Assembly: GCF_014892575.1 (NCBI RefSeq) | Contig: NZ_JADBGI010000012.1 | Location: 106,203 to 170,202 of the forward strand | Length of the DNA: 64,000 nucleotides | From: Nocardiopsis coralli | GTDB lineage: Bacteria; Actinomycetota; Actinomycetes; Streptosporangiales; Streptosporangiaceae | Direction of reading: 5' to 3' | Part shown: positions 1 through 10,510 of the stretch, piece by piece | Layout: the number at the start of each line of letters is the position of its first letter | Position numbering within the stretch: the first letter of the stretch is position 1 | Made by a program: the position numbers and the translations under genes | The notes under the pieces: model-generated | The model's input: only the letters and a program-made list of their open reading frames with translations | Database searches by the model: none | What the model was told of the DNA's origin: nothing

Positions 1-175
1 TGAAGGTGGCCGCGGCATCGCGTCCGACCAACCCGAGACCGCCCACCCACGGCATGAGCAGTGCGGCGCTCAGGATCCCTGCCAGGGCTCCGAGCCCCGC
101 CAGCCGCAGGGTCTTCCTGCCCGTCTCGGTGTCGACTCTCTCGCGCAGCGTGCGCTGGTCGTCCGACTCCTTCAC
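1..175 (-). CDS. Probable penicillin-binding protein, N-terminal fragment (partial)
   Basis: The minus strand opens with GTG at 175, preceded by an AGGGGG ribosome-binding site, and runs off the window edge after 58 codons. The visible protein has a short charged cytoplasmic head (KESDDQRTLRERVD) and one hydrophobic segment (LAGLGALAGILSAALLMPWV), followed by GLGLVGRDAAATF. That layout, with a Gly-rich stretch then a small-residue 'AA' motif just outside the membrane, resembles the start of actinobacterial class A penicillin-binding proteins (transglycosylase/transpeptidase). No catalytic domain is in the window, so the family call is by resemblance only; another single-pass envelope protein is possible. 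Confidence 0.5.
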   Translation of the reverse strand, partial: MKESDDQRTLRERVDTETGRKTLRLAGLGALAGILSAALLMPWVGGLGLVGRDAAATF

Positions 176-599
176 GTCGCCCCCTACGAGGTGTGCGACC
201 CGCCCCGTGTGTTCGACAGGGCAGGCACTGCCGTACACCAGAGTTCCAGGAGCAACGCGAGAACAGAACGGTCATTTCGGGCGCGTCAGTGAAAATCTTT
301 CCCAACCCGCAGCAAAGGCCACGGGCACATCATCAGGAACTCGGACATTGATTCCAGGTGAAACAACTGCGACACCGAGGGATGTCCGGAATTCGGGGCG
401 ACAACACAAGGCAGCATTCGGTCAGCCCTACCCATCAGGACGCGACCGCCAACACGAACACGGAGCTTTCCGACTTTCCTCCACAGGCAACCAGAAAACC
501 ACCGGGGAGACACCTGGATCTGCTGCACACTTATGCCCGGTTTGCGAGGTTTACCCAGGTGAAACCGTGCAAATACCAGGTTCACAGGCGACCTCCCAG

Positions 600-615
600 T
601 GTGATGAAGATCACA
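600..615. promoter_or_regulatory. CRP/GlxR-type operator upstream of glgE
   Basis: TGTGATGAAGATCACA is a full match to the TGTGA-N6-TCACA consensus bound by cAMP receptor family proteins (Crp; GlxR in corynebacteria). It lies 209 bp upstream of the glgE start in an AT-richer patch. Control of glycogen/trehalose metabolism by cAMP is plausible, but the distance is long for classical activation and the site could instead serve the divergent gene. Confidence 0.6.
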
Positions 616-810
616 GAAATTATCCGGCCCCGATGCTCCGCCAAAGGGCGCGGGAGGGCCGACGATAGACAGCGGCGGGCACCGAAGTCGCAATCCGGAC
701 AGCCCCAGATGCGCCCCGTCAGCCACCCCGCTCCGCTTTCGCATTCACCCGAAGCTTTTCCGCTTTCCGGAACCCAAAGCGCATCAAGAAAACGCCCGAA
801 CCATGACAAT

Positions 811-816
811 TACGGT
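811..816 (+). promoter_or_regulatory. Probable -10 element giving a leaderless glgE mRNA
   Basis: TACGGT fits the actinobacterial TANNNT -10 element and is followed by exactly seven bases and then the GTG start at 824. No Shine-Dalgarno sequence is present and an in-frame stop (TAG, 818-820) lies right before the start. This is the usual geometry of a leaderless transcript. No good -35 is visible. Confidence 0.45.
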
Positions 817-823
817 GTAGCCA

Positions 824-2794
824 GTGATCGGACGCCTGCCCATCCTCGACCTGTTCCCGACCAACGACCTGGGCCCGGTGAAAGCAGTTCCCGGAGAACG
901 ATTCACCGTGGGCGCCACCGTCATCCGCGAGGGGCACGACTCCCTCGCCGCGGGCGTGGCCCTGTACTCCCCCGAGGGCCGACGCCATTCCCTCGTCCGT
1001 ATGCGCGAGACCCATCCCGGGACCGACCGGTTCGAGGCCGAGATCAGCCTCCCGAGCGAGGGGAAATGGTCCTTCGCCGTCGAGTCCTGGCACGACCCCT
1101 TCCTCACTTGGCGCCACGCCGCGGAGATCAAGGTCCCCCTCGGCCAGGACACCGAGCTCGTCCTGGAAGAAGGGGCCCGCCTGCTCGCCCGCGCCGGACG
1201 CCGTGTTCCCCGCGACCCCGCCCTGAACCGCGCGGCGAAGGCGCTGCGCGACACCTCCCTCACCCCGGCCGAACGCCTCGCCGCCGGCCTCGACCAGCAC
1301 GTCGTCGCGGCCATGGAACGCTCACCCGTGCGCGAGCTCGTGACCCGCTCGCGCAAGGTGCGCGTGGCTGTGCACCGCGAGCGTGCCCTCTTCGGTTCCT
1401 GGTACGAGTTCTTCCCCCGTTCCGAGGGCGCCCAGGTCGACACCGTGCCCGGCCAGGAACGCTCGGGCACCTTCGCCACGGCCGCCAAGCGCCTCCCCGC
1501 CGTCGCCGACATGGGCTTCGACGTGGTCTACCTACCCCCGATCCACCCCGTCGGGGTCAGCAACCGCAAGGGCCCCAACAACACCCTCACCGTGGGACCG
1601 GGCGACCCCGGTTCGGTGTGGGCGATCGGGTCCGAGGAGGGAGGCCACGACGCCGTCCACCCCGACCTGGGCACGATCGCCGACTTCGACGCCTTCGTGG
1701 CCGAGGCCCGTGAGCACGGCCTCGAGATCGCCCTCGACCTCGCCCTCCAGTGCTCCCCCGATCACCCCTGGGTGGCCGAGCACCCGGAGTGGTTCGTCCA
1801 GCGCGCCGACGGTTCCATCGCCTACGCCGAGAACCCGCCCAAGAAGTACCAGGACATCTACCCGCTGTGCTTCGACCGGGACTTCGAGGGCCTGTACGCG
1901 GAGATCCTGCGTGTGGTGCGGCACTGGATGTCGCACGGGGTGCGCATCTTCCGCGTCGACAACCCCCACACCAAGCCGGTCGTGTTCTGGGAGCGCCTGC
2001 TCGCCGACGTGGCCGCCACCGACCCCGACGTGCTGTTCCTGGCCGAGGCCTTCACCCGGCCCGCGATGATGCGCACGCTCGGCAAGGTCGGGTTCCACCA
2101 GTCCTACACCTACTTCACCTGGCGCAACAGCAAGGACGAGCTCACCGACTACCTCACCGAGCTCAGCCGGGAGAGCGCCCACCACCTGCGCCCCAACCTG
2201 TTCACCAACACACCCGACATCCTCCACTCCTATCTCCAGCACGGGGGCCGGCCCGCCTTCGAGGCACGGGCCGTCATCGCCGCGCTGGCCTCGCCCACCT
2301 GGGGCGTCTACTCGGGGTTCGAGCTGTGCGAGAACACCCCGGTGCGCCCCGGCAGCGAGGAGTACCTCGACTCGGAGAAGTACCAGTACCGGCCCCGGGA
2401 CTGGGCAGCCGCCGAGGCCTCCGGGGAGACCATCGCGCCCCTCCTGACCGCACTCAACCGGCTCCGTCGTGAGCACCCGGCCCTCCGGGAGCTGCGCAAC
2501 CTGCGTTTCCACCACGTGGACCGACCCGAGCTCATCTGTTTCTCCAAGCACAGGCCCGGTGTCGGGCCGGAAGACCCCGACGACGTCGTCATCGCCGTCG
2601 TCAACCTCGACCCGCACCACGCCCGCGAGGCGACGGTGCAGCTGGATCTGCCGTCCATCGGCCGCGACTGGGAGGAGGAGATCGAGGTGACCGACGAGCT
2701 GACCGGCCGTGCCTTCACATGGCGAGCGCACAACTACGTGCGGCTCGACCCGGCGACCGGGCCCGCTCACGTGTTCACCACCACCGGCAGATGA
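824..2794 (+). CDS. glgE: Alpha-1,4-glucan:maltose-1-phosphate maltosyltransferase GlgE
   Basis: GH13_3 enzyme of 656 aa, the usual length, that adds maltosyl units from alpha-maltose-1-phosphate to the non-reducing ends of alpha-1,4-glucans in the cytoplasm. An N-terminal beta-sandwich domain (about 1-110) precedes the TIM barrel. The nucleophile is D379 in GVRIFRVDNPHTKP and the acid/base is E408 in LFLAEAFTRP; their spacing of 29 equals that in characterised Streptomyces GlgE. GTG at 824 is the first possible start after an in-frame stop and yields the family's typical beginning (IGRLPILDL). It heads a glgE-treS-mak-glgB run that together makes the complete GlgE pathway. Confidence 0.96.
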   Translation: MIGRLPILDLFPTNDLGPVKAVPGERFTVGATVIREGHDSLAAGVALYSPEGRRHSLVRMRETHPGTDRFEAEISLPSEGKWSFAVESWHDPFLTWRHAAEIKVPLGQDTELVLEEGARLLARAGRRVPRDPALNRAAKALRDTSLTPAERLAAGLDQHVVAAMERSPVRELVTRSRKVRVAVHRERALFGSWYEFFPRSEGAQVDTVPGQERSGTFATAAKRLPAVADMGFDVVYLPPIHPVGVSNRKGPNNTLTVGPGDPGSVWAIGSEEGGHDAVHPDLGTIADFDAFVAEAREHGLEIALDLALQCSPDHPWVAEHPEWFVQRADGSIAYAENPPKKYQDIYPLCFDRDFEGLYAEILRVVRHWMSHGVRIFRVDNPHTKPVVFWERLLADVAATDPDVLFLAEAFTRPAMMRTLGKVGFHQSYTYFTWRNSKDELTDYLTELSRESAHHLRPNLFTNTPDILHSYLQHGGRPAFEARAVIAALASPTWGVYSGFELCENTPVRPGSEEYLDSEKYQYRPRDWAAAEASGETIAPLLTALNRLRREHPALRELRNLRFHHVDRPELICFSKHRPGVGPEDPDDVVIAVVNLDPHHAREATVQLDLPSIGRDWEEEIEVTDELTGRAFTWRAHNYVRLDPATGPAHVFTTTGR

Positions 2795-2885
2795 GGCCAC
2801 CCGGGGCGGGCCGAACGGCAAGGGCCCGCACACCCCGGGAGACGCCCGTTGATCCGACGTCGAACATTTTGGTGGGGAGCAGTAG

Positions 2886-4730
<1,845 letters not shown>

Positions 4731-4731
4731 C

Positions 4732-6117
4732 ATGTCCGAACTCGAAGAACTCCTGGCGGTCTGGCTGCCCCGGCAGCGGTGGTTCTCCGGAAAGGGGATC
4801 CCGATCCGGCGGCTGCGTATCCTGAGCCGTCACCGTCTGTTGTCGGCCGGTGACGAGGGCCCCGACCTGAACCTGCTGGTCGTGGAGGCGGGCCAACGCG
4901 GCACGTACTCCCGGTACCAGGTCATGCTGGGCTCTCGTCCGCCGCGTGCGCTGCCCGCCGACCTGGCCCGCACCGCCATCGGTGTGTGCCAGGTCTTCGG
5001 CGGCCGGGCTCAGGTGGTCTACGACGCCGCCCACGACGAGCAGCTCACCCGGCTCCTGCTGGAACGCTTCGCCGCACCCACGAGCGAGGGCCGCTCCGAG
5101 GTGCGGTTCCGTACCGTGCCGGGCGCGCGGGTGCACACGGGGGCGCCGGGGCGCCTGCTGACGGGGGAACAGTCGAACACCTCGCTGGTCTTCGGGCGCG
5201 AGCACGTGCTCAAGACCTTCCGACGGCTGTGGCCCGGGCCCAACCCGGACCTGGAGCTCAACACGGCGCTGTCGGGCTCGCCCTACGTGGCCGAGCCGTG
5301 CGGGTGGATCGAGGCGGACCTACCGGGTTCGCCGACCCCGACGACGCTGGCGATGCTGCAGACCTTCGTGCCCGACGCGACCGACGGCTGGGTGCTGGCG
5401 ACCGAGAACGTGCGGTCGCTGCTGCAGGGGTCCTCGCCGGAGCGGGAGTCCTCCTTCGCCGAGGAGGCGGCCCTGCTCGGGCGCACGACCGCGGAGGCCC
5501 ACCGGGCGTTGTCCCAGGCGCTGCCCACCGACGTGCTCTCGCCGGGGGAGATCTCCGACCTGGCCGACGCGATGATCGAACGCCTGGCGATGGCGACCGC
5601 GGAGGTCCCGGAGCTGGCCGAGCACGCCCCGAGGGTGATGTCGGCCTACTCCGACTTCTCCCGCGTGGACGAGCCGCTGCCGACCCAGCGGGTGCACGGC
5701 GACTACCACCTGGGCCAGGTCATCCGCCCGGAGCAGGGGTGGGTGCTGCTCGACTTCGAGGGCGAGCCCACGATGCCGGTGCAGGACCGCCGGAGCCTGT
5801 CGACGCCGCTGCGGGACGTGGCCGGGATGCTGCGCTCCTTCGACTACGCCGCGGGTTACCTGCTCATCGGCCACCCGGGCGAGCCGGACCTGGAGTGCTC
5901 GGCCCGCGCGTGGGCGCAGCACAACCGGGAGGCGTTCTGCCGCGGTTACGCCGACGGCGGCGGGATCGACCCGGAGAAGCACCTGACGGCTCTGCGGGCC
6001 TTCGAGTTCGACAAGGCGGTCTACGAGGTGCTCTACGAGGCGCGGAACCGGCCGAACTGGCTACGGGTCCCGCTGGACTCGATCGCCTCGGCGGTCGCGC
6101 CCTCGTTGCCGGGCTGA
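4732..6117 (+). CDS. mak: Maltokinase Mak (Pep2)
   Basis: ATP-dependent kinase (461 aa) that makes maltose-1-phosphate, the GlgE donor. It has the aminoglycoside-phosphotransferase-like fold: the family N-cap motif WLPRQRWFSGKG at about 11-22, the catalytic loop VHGDYHLGQV near 325, and the metal-binding LLDFEGEP just after. ATG 4732 lies one base after the treS stop, with AGGGAAG as ribosome-binding site, so translation is probably coupled. The frame is open further upstream inside treS, but the conserved start motif and spacing support 4732. Confidence 0.93.
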   Translation: MSELEELLAVWLPRQRWFSGKGIPIRRLRILSRHRLLSAGDEGPDLNLLVVEAGQRGTYSRYQVMLGSRPPRALPADLARTAIGVCQVFGGRAQVVYDAAHDEQLTRLLLERFAAPTSEGRSEVRFRTVPGARVHTGAPGRLLTGEQSNTSLVFGREHVLKTFRRLWPGPNPDLELNTALSGSPYVAEPCGWIEADLPGSPTPTTLAMLQTFVPDATDGWVLATENVRSLLQGSSPERESSFAEEAALLGRTTAEAHRALSQALPTDVLSPGEISDLADAMIERLAMATAEVPELAEHAPRVMSAYSDFSRVDEPLPTQRVHGDYHLGQVIRPEQGWVLLDFEGEPTMPVQDRRSLSTPLRDVAGMLRSFDYAAGYLLIGHPGEPDLECSARAWAQHNREAFCRGYADGGGIDPEKHLTALRAFEFDKAVYEVLYEARNRPNWLRVPLDSIASAVAPSLPG

Positions 6118-6123
6118 CCCGGT

Positions 6124-6160
6124 GTGCGGTCACGGTCGCCGTGCGCGGCCGTGACCGCAC
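6124..6160 (+). terminator. Hairpin between mak and glgB
   Basis: Perfect 12-bp stem (GTGCGGTCACGG at 6124-6135 with CCGTGACCGCAC at 6149-6160), seven bases after the mak stop. There is no T-run, as is common in high-GC actinobacteria. It may partly end the glgE-treS-mak message so that glgB is expressed at a different level. Confidence 0.5.
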
Positions 6161-6291
6161 CGCTCCCCGTTCCCCGCTCCCCCGGATCCGCCCTCACGCA
6201 GGACCCCGCTCGAGCCGCTCGTCCCTCGCCCCCGTTCGACGTCCCCCCGATCACGACCACCGTCCACGACCACGACACACACGGAGCCGAG

Positions 6292-8721
6292 TTGTCCCCG
6301 TCCAGCGAAGAACAGCGACCGCGCGAGCGCACCGCGACACCCGCGCCGAAGGCCGCCTCCACGAAGAAGAGCACCGCCGACAAGAAGCCGTCCGCGACGG
6401 CGAAGAAGGCGCCCGCCCCGAAAAAGGCCGGCACCGCCAAGGGCGCGACCGCGAAGGGCGCTGCTGCCAAGGGCGCGGCCGCGAAGACCTCCGGCCCCGG
6501 GACGAAGGCGTCCGCCGCCCGCACCCGGCGCCCGTCCGGCCCCGCCGCCGAGCTCCTGGCCGAGATCGACCGTGTCGTCGACGGCCACCACCACGACCCG
6601 CACAGTGTGCTGGGCGTGCACACCGAGGGCCGCTCCACGGTCGTGCGGGCCCTGCGTCCGGGCGCCCTCGAGGTGCACGCGGTCCTCGGCGACGGCACGC
6701 GGGTGGAACTGGCCCACCTGCACCGGGGGGTCTTCGCAGGCAAGGCCGCGAAGAAGGCCCTGGGCACGCCCGCCGACCTCCGGGTGGCGGCCCGCTACGA
6801 GGAGGGCGGCGCCGAGCACGTGAGCGCAGACCCCTACGTCCTCGCCCCGTCCCTGGGCGAGCTCGACCTGCACCTCATCGGCGAGGGCAGGCACGAGGAG
6901 CTCTGGAACGCCCTGGGCGCGCACGTGGACACGCTCTCCACCAGCAAGGGCGAGACCGCGGGCACCGGGTTCTCGGTGTGGGCACCCGACGCGCGCGGGG
7001 TCCGGGTCGTCGGCGACTTCAACTACTGGAACGGCGTCGGCCACCCGATGCGCAGCCTCGGGTCGAGCGGCGTGTGGGAGCTGTTCGTCCCGGGCGTGGG
7101 CGCCGGCGACCTGTACAAGTTCCAGGTGCTGGGCGCGGACGGCCACTGGCAGGACAAGGCCGACCCGATGGCGCGCGCCACCCAGGTCCCGCCCGCGACG
7201 GCGTCGGTGGTGGCCTCGTCCGAGTACGTGTGGGGCGACCAGGAGTGGATGGCCGACCGCAAGGGGGTCGAGCCGCACCGCGCCCCGATGAGCGTGTACG
7301 AGGTGCACCTGGGGTCGTGGCGCCCCGGGCTCGGGTACGAGGAGCTGGCCGAGCAGCTGGTGGAGTACGTGACCGAGCACGGGTTCACCCACGTGGAGCT
7401 CCTGCCGGTGGCCGGGCACCCGTTCGACGGGTCGTGGGGGTACCAGGTCACGTCGTACTACGCGCCGACGCCGCGGTTCGGTTCGCCCGACGGGTTCCGG
7501 CACCTTGTGGACTCGCTGCACCGGGCGGGTGTCGGCGTGCTGCTGGACTGGGTTCCGGCGCACTTCCCGAAGGACGCCTGGGCGCTGGCGCGGTTCGACG
7601 GCACGGCGCTGTACGAGCACCCGGACCCGCGGCGGGGCGAGCACCCCGACTGGGGCACGCTCATCTTCAACTACGGCCGTACCGAGGTGCGCAACTTCCT
7701 CATCGCCAACGCGCTGTACTGGCTGGAGGAGTTCCACATCGACGGGCTGCGGGTGGACGCGGTGGCGTCGATGATCTACCTCGACTACTCGCGCGACTCC
7801 GGGGGGTGGGAGCCCAACGCCTTCGGGGGGCGGGAGAACCTGGAGGCGATCGACTTCCTCAAGGAGCTCAACACCGCGGTGTACCGGCGCAACCCGAGCG
7901 CGGTGATGATCGCCGAGGAGTCCACGGCCTACACGGGTGTGACCACACCGGTCGACATGGGCGGGCTCGGTTTCGGGCTCAAGTGGAACATGGGGTGGAT
8001 GCACGACTCCCTGGAGTACGTGAAGAAGGAGCCCGTCCACCGCAAGTACCACCACAACGACATCACCTTCGCGATGGTGTACGCCTACAGCGAGAACTAC
8101 GTGCTGCCGCTGTCCCACGACGAGGTGGTGCACGGCAAGCAGTCGCTGATCAACAAGATGCCCGGGGACGAGTGGCAGCGGGCGGCGAACGTGCGTGCGC
8201 TGTTCGGCTTCATGTGGTCGCACCCGGGCAAGCAGCTGCTGTTCATGGGCGGGGAGATCGCCCAGGGCGAGGAGTGGTCGCACGAGGACGGTGTGCCGTG
8301 GTGGCTGCTCCAGTTCGACCACCACGCGGGGGCGCAGCGCCTGGTCAAGGCGCTCAACGACGCCTACCGCCCGCGTGAGGCGCTGTGGTCGCTGGACACC
8401 GACCCGGCCGGGTTCACCTGGTTGGACGGCGGCGACCACGAGGGCAACACGCTCTCCTACCTGCGGTTCGGGGAGCAGGGCTCCGTGCTGGCGTGCGCGG
8501 TGAACTTCTCGCCGGTGCCGCGGGAGGACTGGCGCATCGGCCTGCCGCGCGGGGGCCGGTGGAGCTCGGTCCTCAACACCGACGACACCCGGTTCGGCGG
8601 TTCGGGGTACCCGGCGCCGGCGGCCGTGGAGGCCGAGGAGCAGGGTTGGCACGGGCAGCCGTTCTCCGCTCCGATCACGCTGCCGCCGCTGTCGGCGGTC
8701 TGGTTCGAGCCGCAGGACTGA
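6292..8721 (+). CDS. glgB: 1,4-alpha-glucan branching enzyme GlgB with Lys/Ala-rich N-terminal tail
   Basis: GH13_9 enzyme that introduces alpha-1,6 branches into glucan made by GlgE. TTG 6292 is my start because GGAG lies five bases ahead of it; the frame stays open to 6124 without another good site. Numbering from TTG (809 aa), an unusual tail of about 80 residues rich in Lys, Ala, Thr and Pro (KKAPAPKKAG, AKGATAKGAAAKGAAAK) precedes the N-terminal CBM48-like domains. Catalytic residues are D489 (GLRVDAVASM), E542 (VMIAEES) and D610 (LSHDEVVHGK). The tail resembles histone H1-like tails; its function is unknown. Confidence 0.93.
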   Translation: MSPSSEEQRPRERTATPAPKAASTKKSTADKKPSATAKKAPAPKKAGTAKGATAKGAAAKGAAAKTSGPGTKASAARTRRPSGPAAELLAEIDRVVDGHHHDPHSVLGVHTEGRSTVVRALRPGALEVHAVLGDGTRVELAHLHRGVFAGKAAKKALGTPADLRVAARYEEGGAEHVSADPYVLAPSLGELDLHLIGEGRHEELWNALGAHVDTLSTSKGETAGTGFSVWAPDARGVRVVGDFNYWNGVGHPMRSLGSSGVWELFVPGVGAGDLYKFQVLGADGHWQDKADPMARATQVPPATASVVASSEYVWGDQEWMADRKGVEPHRAPMSVYEVHLGSWRPGLGYEELAEQLVEYVTEHGFTHVELLPVAGHPFDGSWGYQVTSYYAPTPRFGSPDGFRHLVDSLHRAGVGVLLDWVPAHFPKDAWALARFDGTALYEHPDPRRGEHPDWGTLIFNYGRTEVRNFLIANALYWLEEFHIDGLRVDAVASMIYLDYSRDSGGWEPNAFGGRENLEAIDFLKELNTAVYRRNPSAVMIAEESTAYTGVTTPVDMGGLGFGLKWNMGWMHDSLEYVKKEPVHRKYHHNDITFAMVYAYSENYVLPLSHDEVVHGKQSLINKMPGDEWQRAANVRALFGFMWSHPGKQLLFMGGEIAQGEEWSHEDGVPWWLLQFDHHAGAQRLVKALNDAYRPREALWSLDTDPAGFTWLDGGDHEGNTLSYLRFGEQGSVLACAVNFSPVPREDWRIGLPRGGRWSSVLNTDDTRFGGSGYPAPAAVEAEEQGWHGQPFSAPITLPPLSAVWFEPQD

Positions 8722-8745
8722 CACCGAGCATCGAAGCGCAGGTGA

Positions 8746-8777
8746 GGGGCCTCGGGGGTGCGGAACCCCCGGGCCCC
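8746..8777 (+). terminator. Terminator-like hairpin after glgB
   Basis: GGGGCCTCGGGGGT and AACCCCCGGGCCCC form an imperfect GC-rich hairpin about 25 bases after the glgB stop. It closes the trehalose/glycogen operon. Confidence 0.5.
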
Positions 8778-8897
8778 GCCGTGTGTGCGGGGCCGTGGCG
8801 TCGCGCACAGGGGGCCGTGAGCCGGTGGCAAGCGGTGCAACCGGGTCGTTACGCTACGGGGACTCGTGTCCCCGATCGTCCGGTTCCAGAAAGGTCC

Positions 8898-10388
8898 ATG
8901 TCTGCGCCCCGCTACCCCGCTGCCCTTCCCTCCCCTGCCCTGAAACAGGCCCGACCACGGTTGGAGGGGGTGGACCTGGCGCGGTGGGTCGCGGTCACGG
9001 GCATGTTGATCGTGCACTTCAGTGTGCCGTTCGTCCCCGGTGACACCGTGACCGCCTGGCTCACCCACCAGGCGGCCTGGGGCCGTTCGACGATCCTGTT
9101 CACGTTCCTGGCCGGGGTGTCGCTGGCCATCATCGCCGGAGCCCGCGAACCGCACCGGGGACGGAAGGCGAACGTGACCGCCGGCCGTGTGGCCGTGCGG
9201 GGTCTGGTGCTGATGATCATCGGGTGGATCCTCACCGCGATCGTCTCCCCCACCGAGGCCGCGCTGACGGTCATCATCACCTACTACGGCCTGTACTTCC
9301 TCCTGGCGATCCCGTTCCTGCGCCTGAACGCGAAGTGGAGCGCGGCCGCCGCCGTCACCGCCGCGATCGTGGGGCCGCAGCTGCTGTACGCCCTGCGGCG
9401 CTCCAACGACGAGGGCGGCTGGTTCTACGAGTTCACACAGTCCTGGAACCAGGTCTCGCCGGGCCACATCTTCCTGGAACAGGGGCTGCTGGACCTGTCG
9501 GTCTACGGCTTCTACCCGGCCCTGAGCTACCTCGCGATCGTGCTCGCCGGTCTGGCCGTGGGGCGCCTGGACCTGCGCTCGCACACGGTCCGGATGGGGC
9601 TCGCCGCGCTGGGGCTGCTGCTGAACTCGGTCGCCTACCGGGCGTCCTGGCACGCGTGGGAGAGCTACCGGCTCGTCGACGAGATCGGCCCGCGCGAGGA
9701 GCACCAGGGCCCGGTGCCCACCGACGACGCCCGTTGGCTGCTCTCCAGCGCCTCGCACACCGCCACCACCCCCGAGATCGTCGGCGGGACCGGACTGGGC
9801 ATGGCGGTGCTGGTGGGGTGCCTGTACCTGGCCGACCACCTGCCGCGCCTGCTGCGGCCGCTCATCGCCACGGGCACGATGGCGTTGACGGTGTACGTGG
9901 CGCACGCCCTGGTCATGGCGTGGCAGGCGAACATCGACCACACCTCGGGGGACCTGGCCCACTGGTTGAACGAGTACATGCCCGAGGTGTTCATCGTCGG
10001 GGCGATCGTGGTCGGGTTCGCTTGGCACAAGCTCGTGGGACGCGGGCCCGTGGAGGCGTGGGTGTCGACGGTGAGCAAGGCCGTGGTGCCCGGCGGCGGG
10101 GTGTCCCGGAAGGCCCGGAGCACCGCGGGCGGTGGTGACCCCGGTTCCGACGGGGGCGGTGACCCCGGGGGGCCCAGCGGCAGCGGGCCGGAGGGCCCGG
10201 GTGGCAGCGACGGCCCCGAAGGCGACGCCGCCGGCCCCGAGGCGGGTGGCCCCGACCCCACGGCCCCCGACGCCGGCAGCTGGGACCTCGAGCGACCGGG
10301 ACCTGGTGAACGCCGCGACGGCGCGGACGAGAGGGCGGAGACCGAGCGGGAGCCCGAGCACTCCGGAACCGGCCCGCGCTGGACCTGA
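8898..10388 (+). CDS. Multipass membrane protein, DUF418/DUF1624 acyltransferase-like
   Basis: About 496 aa. After a short head comes RLEGVDLARWVAVTGMLIVHF, the typical opening of the DUF418/DUF1624 (heparan-alpha-glucosaminide acetyltransferase-like) membrane proteins, followed by roughly ten hydrophobic segments up to about residue 385. The last about 110 residues are a Gly/Pro/Asp/Glu-rich, disordered cytoplasmic or exposed tail. ATG 8898 is chosen because AGAAAGG precedes it and the family motif follows soon after. Substrate unknown; it lies between glycogen genes and the lipid cluster on the same strand, and O-acylation of an envelope sugar or lipid is only a guess. Confidence 0.7.
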   Translation: MSAPRYPAALPSPALKQARPRLEGVDLARWVAVTGMLIVHFSVPFVPGDTVTAWLTHQAAWGRSTILFTFLAGVSLAIIAGAREPHRGRKANVTAGRVAVRGLVLMIIGWILTAIVSPTEAALTVIITYYGLYFLLAIPFLRLNAKWSAAAAVTAAIVGPQLLYALRRSNDEGGWFYEFTQSWNQVSPGHIFLEQGLLDLSVYGFYPALSYLAIVLAGLAVGRLDLRSHTVRMGLAALGLLLNSVAYRASWHAWESYRLVDEIGPREEHQGPVPTDDARWLLSSASHTATTPEIVGGTGLGMAVLVGCLYLADHLPRLLRPLIATGTMALTVYVAHALVMAWQANIDHTSGDLAHWLNEYMPEVFIVGAIVVGFAWHKLVGRGPVEAWVSTVSKAVVPGGGVSRKARSTAGGGDPGSDGGGDPGGPSGSGPEGPGGSDGPEGDAAGPEAGGPDPTAPDAGSWDLERPGPGERRDGADERAETEREPEHSGTGPRWT

Positions 10389-10426
10389 CGCGCCCTCGCG
10401 TTGAACAGGGATCGGACCCGGGCGGC

Positions 10427-10443
10427 TGTCACCCCGGTGACAA
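10427..10443. promoter_or_regulatory. TGTCA-N7-GACAA box upstream of the FAAL gene
   Basis: TGTCACCCCGGTGACAA contains the perfect arms TGTCACC/GGTGACA. The same box in slightly altered form occurs at 18630-18645 (MFS/PKS divergent promoter) and 27936-27952 (regulator/permease divergent promoter). It lies 67 bp ahead of the gene start and is probably the operator of the PucR-type regulator encoded at 26595-27839 (inference). Confidence 0.5.
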
Positions 10444-10497
10444 CGCCGGGACCCATGTTGTCTCTGCGGGGCGAAGCAAGTTCCGGGGCGGCGGGGT

Positions 10498-10503
10498 TAG
10501 TTT
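10498..10503 (+). promoter_or_regulatory. Probable -10 element of a leaderless FAAL mRNA
   Basis: TAGTTT (TANNNT) is followed by exactly seven bases and ATG 10511, and the interval has no Shine-Dalgarno. The geometry matches that seen at glgE. No clear -35 was found. Confidence 0.4.
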
Positions 10504-10510
10504 CCTCGAC

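Larger units (their letters stand above)
176..823. other. 648-nt intergenic region between divergent PBP-like gene and glgE
   Basis: No convincing gene is present; the open frames here lack ribosome-binding sites and family resemblance. The stretch from about 280 to 620 is visibly less GC-rich than its surroundings. It contains the CRP-type palindrome at 600-615 and the probable glgE promoter just before 824, and must also hold the promoter of the minus-strand gene that starts at 175. Confidence 0.6.

Noticed and set aside
6130..8808. 892-codon open frame antisense to glgB
   Set aside because: Shadow of a GC-rich gene; Arg/Val/Gly/His-rich translation without domain motifs.
8385..8897. N-terminal extension of the membrane protein into glgB
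   Set aside because: The extension is out-of-frame glgB sequence; ATG 8898 has a ribosome-binding site and the family motif follows it.
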